Source: Prevotella pectinovora (lineage in GTDB: Bacteria; Bacteroidota; Bacteroidia; Bacteroidales; Bacteroidaceae). From it: a stretch of 61,802 nt of DNA. This document shows positions 7,592-13,964 of this stretch, piece after piece. Below the pieces are notes generated by a model. It was given only the letters and a program-made list of their open reading frames with translations, made no database searches and was not told where the DNA came from. How positions within the stretch are numbered: position 1 is the first letter of the stretch; each line of letters opens with the position of its first letter. The DNA is taken from the NCBI RefSeq assembly GCF_000834015.1, contig NZ_JXQI01000048.1, positions 1 to 61,802 of the forward strand, read 5' to 3'. Position numbers and translations under genes: made by a program.

Positions 7592-7798
7592 ATGGCGGAT
7601 TTAAATCGTGTCAAGACCGTATTGGCAGAAAGAGGTATTATGAGTAAATGGTTGGCAAAGACATTACATAAAGACCCTGCCACAGTATCGAAGTGATGCA
7701 ACAACCACGCACAACCCGACTTGAAGACATTGGCACAAATAGCCGATGTTCTCAATGTGGATATACACGAGTTGATTTGCCATACAAAAGTGGAATGA
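7592..7798 (+). pseudogene. XRE-type helix-turn-helix regulator interrupted by an in-frame TGA
   Basis: A frame starting at ATG 7592 reads MADLNRVKTVLAERGIMSKW, then LAKTLHKDPATVSK, then TGA at 7694-7696, and continues in the same frame as CNNHAQPDLKTLAQIADVLN to TGA at 7796-7798. Without the stop it would be a normal 68-residue Cro/CI-type regulator: helix, DPATVSK recognition helix, and PDLKTLAQIADVL. Where TGA stands, family members often have a tryptophan (SKWCN), so TGG to TGA is the simple explanation. The gene lies 7 bp upstream of the AlbA_2 gene, a pairing that is common in Bacteroidetes. I infer loss of the regulator, unless there is readthrough. Confidence 0.8.
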
Positions 7799-7805
7799 AC
7801 AGAAT

Positions 7806-9224
7806 ATGAGATATACTATCGAAGAGATACGTCAGATGCCCGAAGGGCAGACTTTCGACTGCAAGAGCATTCATATAGAACCGAAGGCTCTCGCCAACAC
7901 TATTGTCGCTATGGCAAATGCCGATGGCGGCATGATAGCCGTAGGTATATCCGACAAGACTCGTCGTATCGAGGGTGTCAACCAAGACAAGGCTCATTTG
8001 AACGAGATACTTCGCACTCCGTTTGATTTCTGTGTACCCACCATTTCTGTTACGACAGAGTTCATGCCTTGCCAAGACAGCGAGGGCAATGACAACCACA
8101 TACTGATAATCCATGTCCCGGCCAGTCCTCGCCTCCATGCCAACCAAGCCGATGAGGTGTTTTGGCGGGTGGGCGACAAGTCGCGTAAGCTACCCTTTGA
8201 GGAACGTCTGCAACTGATGTATGACAAGGGTGAACGATACTATGAGGACAGCCCTGCCTACGATGCCACTATCGAGGATATCGACATGGATACCGTAAAA
8301 GCATATATGAAGCGCATTGGTTATGGCAAGTCTCCAATGGAATACCTGCAAGAGAACAAAGGATTTCTGACTTACAAGGGCGATGTACCACAAGTCAGCA
8401 CTGCCTGCATCTTGCTCTTCGGTAAGCGTCCCCAGAACTTCTTCCCTCGTGCCCGTGTCCGTTTTATCAAGTACTATGGTACGGAAGAGAAAGTCGGCAG
8501 GGAAATGAACGTCATCAAGGATGTCACCTTCGAGGGGCGCATCCTCGACCAGATACAGAAAACCATCGACTACCTCGAAACGCAAGTGAAGGAACATTCC
8601 TATCTCGGTGAGGACGGACTCTTCAAGACCGACAGGGAATATCCTAAGTTCGTGATACAAGAGATGACGGTAAACTCGGTTTGCCACCGCGATTATAGCA
8701 TCAAAGGAACGGAGATACAGATAAAGATGTTTGACGACCGACTTGTGTTCGAGACCCCCGGTAAGCTGCCAGGTATCGTCCGCACCGACAATATCCGCCA
8801 CACCCACTTCTCTCGCAACCCAAAGATTGCCGAATATCTGAAAGCCTACGACTATGTAAAGGAGTTCGGTGAAGGAGTTGACCGTATGTGTCGTGAGCTT
8901 TCTGCCATCGGCACGAAGGAACCTCAATATCATCTTGTCGCTTTCATCATGAAAGCCTCTGTGTGGGCTAACGTATTGGAGGAAGGGCAAGAAAAGACTA
9001 TATCCGACCAGAAGCGACCAGAAAGCGACCAGATAAGCGACCAGATAAAAATGATTTTAGAACTAATCAAGGAAAAGCCACAAATAAGTAGAAGCGAAAT
9101 TTCACACAAAATGGGACTTCATGAAAGTAGTGTGAAGCGTCGTCTGAAGATGATGGTTGATAAAGGTATTATTCAACGCATAGGTTCCGACAAAGGTGGT
9201 CATTGGCAAATCAGCAATAACTAA
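7806..9224 (+). CDS. AlbA_2 (Schlafen-like) DNA-binding, ATP-binding protein with C-terminal HTH
   Basis: The protein has 472 residues. The N-terminal AlbA_2 domain (about 1-125) shows EGQTFDCKSI and NTIVAMANADGGMIAVGI. A GHKL-type ATP-binding region follows, with HRDYSIKGTEI and LVFETPGKLP, then RNPKIAEYLKAY and FGEGVDRM (about 295-370). The C-terminal 70 residues form a winged helix with ISRSEISHKMGL. Between them a hydrophilic linker repeats SDQ. Known relatives are called putative transcriptional regulators; their targets are mostly unknown. It sits between the broken XRE gene (7 bp) and the WG-repeat gene (10 bp), clearly in one operon. A regulatory or stress/defence role is inference. 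Confidence 0.85.
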   Translation: MRYTIEEIRQMPEGQTFDCKSIHIEPKALANTIVAMANADGGMIAVGISDKTRRIEGVNQDKAHLNEILRTPFDFCVPTISVTTEFMPCQDSEGNDNHILIIHVPASPRLHANQADEVFWRVGDKSRKLPFEERLQLMYDKGERYYEDSPAYDATIEDIDMDTVKAYMKRIGYGKSPMEYLQENKGFLTYKGDVPQVSTACILLFGKRPQNFFPRARVRFIKYYGTEEKVGREMNVIKDVTFEGRILDQIQKTIDYLETQVKEHSYLGEDGLFKTDREYPKFVIQEMTVNSVCHRDYSIKGTEIQIKMFDDRLVFETPGKLPGIVRTDNIRHTHFSRNPKIAEYLKAYDYVKEFGEGVDRMCRELSAIGTKEPQYHLVAFIMKASVWANVLEEGQEKTISDQKRPESDQISDQIKMILELIKEKPQISRSEISHKMGLHESSVKRRLKMMVDKGIIQRIGSDKGGHWQISNN

Positions 9225-9234
9225 ATTAAAAAAA

Positions 9235-10767
9235 ATGAATTCACAATTAAACAAATTGGATTATACAAAGCACTCCAATTCAAATTGGATAGAAAAACGC
9301 AAAAATGGCATAGGACTTACCGATTCTTTTTTGATGGATTCATCAAATAATGAGATCGGAGAGATTATGTCATCATTCGATACTCATGGATTTGCAGTAA
9401 TAAAAGGAGATAAGGGTTATGGATTGATAGACAAACAATTGAAAGTGATCCTTGATTGCTCGTACATTTTTAAATATAACAGATGTGGGCCTGACTTTGC
9501 ATACCATTATTTAGTTGTACAGAAAAATGGGTGTTATGGTCTGGTAAATGAAATTGGGAAAATTGTTGTTCCGTGCAAATATCCAGGCTTTGCATCTTTT
9601 AGTAATGCCGATAATAATAATTTATTAGACAGGGGATTTTTATGTATTACAGACGGTAATAAGTATGGTTTGATTGAAATAGCCAATTCAAATCAATATC
9701 TACTTAATTGTGTTTACGATAGGATTGTATTTCATTCAAACAAACAATATATCTGGCAGGATTTCTTGTATGCAGCCGATAATAGGTATATTGTTGGTTA
9801 TTCTGCAAAATCATGTACTGTGTTTGATGTTCTATCACGTCAGTTTTTTACCATCAATGAGCTGGTATATAACATTGAAGTTATTTTCAATAATCATATT
9901 ATTGCTATTTCAAAGTACTCTAAAACAGATGACACTTTGAAATATAAAATTCTTTCAATAGAAAATGGTATTACAATGAATGAAAAAGAATATGACGGAC
10001 TAGCAACTTTAGATGGGAAATATATACAAGTACGCCAGGGTGAGAACTGGGGTATTTTTGATTTGTCAGAAAATAAAGAGATTATTCCATGCCAATATTT
10101 TCACGGAGAGAAACAGAGTGGGTATTCTGTTCACTTTTGTCCAGATTTCATGATAAAACCCAATGAGGAATTGATATTGGTTTTAAATGATGGCTTGTGG
10201 GGTTATATTAACAAAAGCAACAACTTAGTTATTGACTGTATTTATGAGAAAGCAAGACCTTTTTCTGATGGTATGGCGGCTGTTTATCAACATTTTTATT
10301 GGAGATTTATAAACTCAGATGGTGAATTTGTAGGAGGGAAATATGAAGAAGTATTGGATTTTAAGGAAGGAATGGCTGGTGTAAAAGAATTCGATAAATG
10401 GGGATATATTAACAAGTACGGAATTCAGATTATCCCTTCCCGTTTTTCTGAAGCAAAATCTTTTGCAGAGGGATTGGCACCGGTGGCTTTTAAAAATAAG
10501 TGGGGATACATAAATGAAATGAATGAAACAGTCATACCTTTCCGATATAAGTGGGCATATCCATTTAATGATGGAATTGCAAGTGTTAATGATTATGGTG
10601 GTAATGGACATATTGATAAAAATGGAAAATGGATTGATTATGAAGAATATAAACAAGATAATAATACCTATCATAACTATGAAGCAGAACGTTGGGATGC
10701 ACTAACAGATGGAATGGAAGGCGATTACCCTGGTTCTGGTGTTGACTACGATTTATTAGGATTTTAA
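9235..10767 (+). CDS. WG-repeat protein
   Basis: The preferred start, ATG 9235, lies 10 bp after the AlbA_2 gene and gives 510 residues; an upstream in-frame start at 9196 would overlap that gene. The sequence is built from about 8-10 WG (KWG) repeats: examples are GDKGYGLID, NGCYGLVNEIGKIVVPCKY, GENWGIFD, DGLWGYINKSNNLVIDCIY, DKWGYINKYGIQIIPSRF and NKWGYINEMNETVIPFRY. WG repeats are thought to form a beta-propeller-like fold, probably for protein binding. There is no signal peptide, so it is probably cytoplasmic. The gene is markedly AT-richer than the surrounding core genes, which suggests horizontal transfer. It is followed after 12 bp by the HEPN-like gene. Confidence 0.85.
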   Translation: MNSQLNKLDYTKHSNSNWIEKRKNGIGLTDSFLMDSSNNEIGEIMSSFDTHGFAVIKGDKGYGLIDKQLKVILDCSYIFKYNRCGPDFAYHYLVVQKNGCYGLVNEIGKIVVPCKYPGFASFSNADNNNLLDRGFLCITDGNKYGLIEIANSNQYLLNCVYDRIVFHSNKQYIWQDFLYAADNRYIVGYSAKSCTVFDVLSRQFFTINELVYNIEVIFNNHIIAISKYSKTDDTLKYKILSIENGITMNEKEYDGLATLDGKYIQVRQGENWGIFDLSENKEIIPCQYFHGEKQSGYSVHFCPDFMIKPNEELILVLNDGLWGYINKSNNLVIDCIYEKARPFSDGMAAVYQHFYWRFINSDGEFVGGKYEEVLDFKEGMAGVKEFDKWGYINKYGIQIIPSRFSEAKSFAEGLAPVAFKNKWGYINEMNETVIPFRYKWAYPFNDGIASVNDYGGNGHIDKNGKWIDYEEYKQDNNTYHNYEAERWDALTDGMEGDYPGSGVDYDLLGF

Positions 10768-10779
10768 TAACGGAAACAA

Positions 10780-11736
10780 ATGTTCGCAAAAGGATATACA
10801 AATATTAGGGCGATGATAGAAACCCAATATGGGATTTTATCACATATGATAACGGATATAGCTTACAGATACCAAACGCTATTAAAACAGACAGAGGAAG
10901 AAGCTGACCGATTGGCGCGAGATAATTCCGATGGAGATTATGAGGTCTATCATACAATCTTGAATAGTTTTAATGATGTTGAGGAAAGGTCGTATTGTTT
11001 GATGACGGAAAGCAGAAAGATTCTGTTTTGTGCGATTTCTTCATACTATGAGACAATGCTCAACGAAATAGTCCTGTATTATAAAATTGCAAACAATGCC
11101 ACCCAGCCATCACAAATACTTGATTCAATTCTTAAAGCATATAAGACAAAGTACGGAGAAGAGATAACTTGTATAGAAGAAAATGTAGAGTATGCCAACT
11201 CTATTTATAGGTTACTACGTAATCTCTATATGCATGGTTCCCTATCGAAAGAAAAGGATAGATGTACGCTATTCAATTATGCTGGAGTTACCCATGGTTT
11301 AAAGGCTGTCGGTATCGATACAATTGTTATCACAGATAATGCATTCTTATATAAAGCACTTGATTGTTTTAAGACGATTCTCGTTTGTGTAGATGATGCT
11401 TTTACGCAACAATTATCAGAAGAACAAAAGCAATTGATGAGGGCTAAGGATATTATACGAGAAGCGATTAATAACTATCCTCCTGAAATGCCTGGGCTAG
11501 AGGATGAATATCCTCCTTTTTGTTCGATTAGGATACACAGATTACTATGTGAGGCAGAATCCTTACTACTTTACGTAGCCAAGCAAGGTAATGCAGAAGC
11601 TCAAATGTTATTAGCAGATTTGTATATATCTGCTTTTGAGACCCCACAGAAAAAAAAAGGATTTTTCTGGTTAAAGAAGGCTGTTGCACAGAATTATTTA
11701 CCAGCAATCCAAATGCTTAGAGAAGTGAACCATTGA
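10780..11736 (+). CDS. Putative HEPN-like protein with C-terminal Sel1-like repeat
   Basis: The protein has 318 residues, AT-rich codons and no signal peptide. The first 200 residues are predicted helical and contain ILFCAISSYYETMLNEIVLY (81-100) and LLRNLYMHG, with R147 N148 and H152. The R-N-x3-H motif at the end of a helix is the active-site signature of HEPN domains, many of which are RNases in toxin and defence systems. Residues about 264-312 (AKQGNAEAQMLLADLYI then WLKKAVAQNYLPAIQML) are a Sel1-like repeat pair. The HEPN call rests on this motif and helical context and should be treated as a hypothesis; the Sel1 call is firmer. It is the last gene of the XRE-AlbA_2-WG operon. Confidence 0.6.
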   Translation: MFAKGYTNIRAMIETQYGILSHMITDIAYRYQTLLKQTEEEADRLARDNSDGDYEVYHTILNSFNDVEERSYCLMTESRKILFCAISSYYETMLNEIVLYYKIANNATQPSQILDSILKAYKTKYGEEITCIEENVEYANSIYRLLRNLYMHGSLSKEKDRCTLFNYAGVTHGLKAVGIDTIVITDNAFLYKALDCFKTILVCVDDAFTQQLSEEQKQLMRAKDIIREAINNYPPEMPGLEDEYPPFCSIRIHRLLCEAESLLLYVAKQGNAEAQMLLADLYISAFETPQKKKGFFWLKKAVAQNYLPAIQMLREVNH

Positions 11737-11990
11737 TAACCTTTGTCAACCCTGTCCACGATATAATACTGCCAATCAGCTTCAAATTTGTCCTTCATCG
11801 TAACCACTCGTAAACCCTTGTCAACTACGTTCACAATATGACAAAATAAAAGCTCCGCAATTTCTCCACGGTAGAAATACGCTGCAATAATATGTGGAAA
11901 ATAGGGAACTGCCAAAAAGCACTCGGAAAGTGTTAAAAATCAAAGAGTTTTGAAAATCAAGGCTTTATGGTTAGTTATAAGGCTCTAAAT

Positions 11991-12051
11991 ACAAAGGCGA
12001 AAAAGATAAATGTGAAGGACACAAGGAAGAAGCGAAAAAATGAAAGGTTTA
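11991..12051. repeat. Repeat G, copy 2, 3' of the DUF4143 ATPase gene
   Basis: This is about 61 bp, beginning ACAAAGGCGAAAAAGATAAA and ending AATGAAAGGTTTA. It is roughly 90 percent identical by eye to 5631-5691. In both places it lies downstream of a minus-strand AAA ATPase gene, although the two ATPases are of different families. Confidence 0.75.
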
Positions 12052-12091
12052 CTACGCTAACGGCATTTTTTTTAAAGGGTTAGCGTAGTAA
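12049..12091 (-). terminator. Hairpin terminator after the DUF4143 ATPase gene
   Basis: A perfect 13-bp stem (TTACTACGCTAAC with GTTAGCGTAGTAA) has a 17-base loop. On the minus strand it is followed by ACCTTTCATTTTTTC. It lies 46 bp after the ATPase stop codon. Confidence 0.6.
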
Positions 12092-12137
12092 GCTTTTGCA
12101 ATAGCGTTATAATCCAAAGCTCTTTTTGGCTTGCCAT

Positions 12138-13472
12138 TTATTCATTAAGCTCAATATTCCCCACAAACATTTTCAATTTATCAACCAGATATAATGGAAG
12201 ATTAAGCAAATCATCGTCCTTCCTCATGTTAAGAGCAGAAAGGCGAATTGATAGTTTAGGGAGATATTGCTTACGATAATACGCCAGGCTCTTCGCCGTG
12301 ACATTCTTATCAGCCTTAACCTCGATAGGAATGATTTTACCTGTATCCTGCAAAAGAAACTCCACTTCTGCCGTATTGCCAGAAGTCCAATAATAATGCT
12401 GACTGCCATACTGGCGAACCAAAGCCTGAAGGACATAGTTTTCTGCCATCACTCCCTTGAACTCCGTAAAGAGATTGTCGCCCATCAATATCGTAGTAGC
12501 ATCCAAATCAAACTTGCGCCCCAATAACCCCACATCATTGAGATAAAGCTTAAAGGCATTGTCTTTTTTATAGGCAGAGAGCGGCAGGCGAGGAGTTCCT
12601 ATCGCCGAAACCCGATGCACCAATCCAGCCAGGCACAACCATTCGATGGCTCCCTCATACTCACGTGCCCTAGCCCCTTTCTGAATATCAGCATAACGGA
12701 ACTTCTTGTCCTCACGAGCCAGCTGATTCTGCAAATTGCCCCAAACCTGAAACACACGTGGGATATCCTTGTTGCTGATGTGCTTGGCAAAATCCAGGGA
12801 ATAAGACTGGAGGATAGCATCCTGAACCACCTTTACTTCCGCCCACGAACGAGTATCGATGTAGACACTTACCGCCTCGGGCATTCCTCCTAACACAAGA
12901 TACAACTTGTAAGCATCTATCAGCTGCTGGTGCAACACCTCGGGCACAGCCATCACCTCATCTATCATCTGATAAGAATGATAGAGCTGAGCATCTGCTG
13001 CCCTCAGATATTCAGCAAACGATACGGGATAAAGCGTCATGAAGTCCACCTTGCCCACAGGGAAAGACGCTCCTGTACGATTAAGAGCCACACCCAGGAG
13101 TGAACCTGCGCACGCAACAGCGTACTCAGGAGCATCCTCACAGAAATATTTCAAGCTATTCAAAGCTTCATTGCATTCCTGAATCTCATCAAGAACAATC
13201 AGAGTGGAAGTTGGAGAAATTTTCTTCCCCGTCATCAGCTCCATCGACTTAATGAGTTTCAAGGGTTCCTTGGTACGTTTAAAATCCTCCTTCATGGCTG
13301 GCATCGTATCGAAGTTGATGTATACCATATCCTCAAAAGATTCCCTGCCAAACTTCTTCAATGCCCACGACTTACCTACTTGGCGTGCGCCCTGCAACAC
13401 CAAGGGTTTGCGACGCGGATTCTCCTTCCACGCCTTCAATTTATCTAATATACCTCTTTGTATTTCTGCCAT
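12138..13472 (-). CDS. AAA_14 / DUF4143 family ATPase
   Basis: With the start at ATG 13472 the protein has 444 residues; a start 10 codons upstream is open, but a TATTTTTG promoter-like box lies across it at 13500-13507. Walker A is LQGARQVGKS (26-35) and Walker B is TLIVLDEIQE (about 105-114). The C-terminal DUF4143 half ends with EVEFLLQD and IIPIEVKADKN, resembling the D-ExK core of PD-(D/E)XK nucleases. These proteins are very common in Bacteroidetes and their role is uncertain. The gene stands alone on the minus strand, with repeat G downstream and the 190-bp MITE-like element F1 150 bp upstream. Confidence 0.88.
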   Translation of the reverse strand: MAEIQRGILDKLKAWKENPRRKPLVLQGARQVGKSWALKKFGRESFEDMVYINFDTMPAMKEDFKRTKEPLKLIKSMELMTGKKISPTSTLIVLDEIQECNEALNSLKYFCEDAPEYAVACAGSLLGVALNRTGASFPVGKVDFMTLYPVSFAEYLRAADAQLYHSYQMIDEVMAVPEVLHQQLIDAYKLYLVLGGMPEAVSVYIDTRSWAEVKVVQDAILQSYSLDFAKHISNKDIPRVFQVWGNLQNQLAREDKKFRYADIQKGARAREYEGAIEWLCLAGLVHRVSAIGTPRLPLSAYKKDNAFKLYLNDVGLLGRKFDLDATTILMGDNLFTEFKGVMAENYVLQALVRQYGSQHYYWTSGNTAEVEFLLQDTGKIIPIEVKADKNVTAKSLAYYRKQYLPKLSIRLSALNMRKDDDLLNLPLYLVDKLKMFVGNIELNE

Positions 13473-13507
13473 AATTCCTTCATTAATATGATTTTTCGGC
13501 AAAAATA

Positions 13508-13553
13508 CACATTTTTAATATCAAAAAGTGGCAAACTTGCACATTTTTAATAT
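13508..13553. repeat. Direct repeat upstream of the DUF4143 ATPase gene
   Basis: CACATTTTTAATAT occurs at 13508-13521 and 13540-13553, 32 bp apart, in the promoter region of the ATPase gene. It may be an operator for a dimeric regulator or simple AT-rich duplication. Confidence 0.45.
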
Positions 13554-13626
13554 TAATTGGAATTAGAACCTATAAAACGGAGTATTCAAATAAAAAGAAA
13601 GAGCGGAAGAATAACTGGTAACTCTG

Positions 13627-13815
13627 TTAACCCAAATCGGGCATTAGGGCTTGCTTGGATTTTGTTTTTTAGAAGAGTGGATTTCGTTTGGATTTTAATG
13701 AGTAATAGTGGGCTATTGCGAATTAAAAACAGGCAAAAGACACCTTATAAAAAACAAAAGACTGCAAGCAGTTATAAAACACAGCATTAAAACGGTCTAA
13801 TGACCGATTGGGGTT
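13627..13815 (+). mobile_element. MITE-like element F, copy F1 (189 bp)
   Basis: The element starts TTAACCCAAATCGGGCATTA and ends in GGTCTAATGACCGATTGGGG followed by TT; the end is an imperfect inverted copy of the start. A second full copy with the same interior lies at 57561-57751. The interior has GGCTTGCTTGGATTTTGTT, TAGAAGAGTGG and AAAGACTGCAAGCAGTTAT in the same order in both. It codes for nothing. Two copies with inverted ends and no gene fit a miniature inverted-repeat transposable element. Confidence 0.7.
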
Positions 13816-13885
13816 CGATTGTCTTATTTGTAGTCAAAAATAGCTGTTTATACGTTATATTCTTGCGGTTTTTAATTAAAACACA

Positions 13886-13893
13886 TAAATTTG
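13886..13893 (+). promoter_or_regulatory. Bacteroidetes -7 box for the PKD secreted protein
   Basis: TAAATTTG followed by C fits TAnnTTTG and lies 72 bp before the ATG at 13965. TTGCGG at 13863 is a possible -33 element at 17 bp spacing. It supports the downstream start over the longer open frame. Confidence 0.5.
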
Positions 13894-13964
13894 CAGACAA
13901 TTCGTTAATATGGCAGCATGTGGGATACATGCGAAACAAAAGTATAAACAAAAGGGAAAACGTT

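Larger units (their letters stand above)
11737..12137. other. Gene-free stretch with decayed sequence and repeat G copy
   Basis: This 400-bp gap after the HEPN-like gene has no convincing gene. Two diverged direct repeats begin AACCTTTGTCAACCCTGTCC (11739) and AACCCTTGTCAACTACGTTC (11812). They give a minus-strand open frame of 73 codons (11694-11915) with internal repetition, which I take as decay. Repeat G and a hairpin occupy 11991-12091. Confidence 0.5.

Noticed and set aside
7694..7696. TGA in the XRE gene read as selenocysteine
   Set aside because: Family members do not carry selenocysteine or cysteine there, and I see no SECIS-like hairpin directly after the codon. A tryptophan to stop change is simpler.
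9196..9234. Upstream start for the WG-repeat protein
   Set aside because: It would overlap the AlbA_2 gene by 29 bp and add 13 residues without repeat features; ATG 9235 fits the operon spacing.
11694..11915. Minus-strand open frame of 73 codons after the HEPN-like gene
   Set aside because: It starts beyond a decayed region, overlaps the end of the HEPN-like gene on the other strand and contains an internal imperfect repeat (VVDKGLR, RVDKGYQ). I treat it as decay, not a gene.
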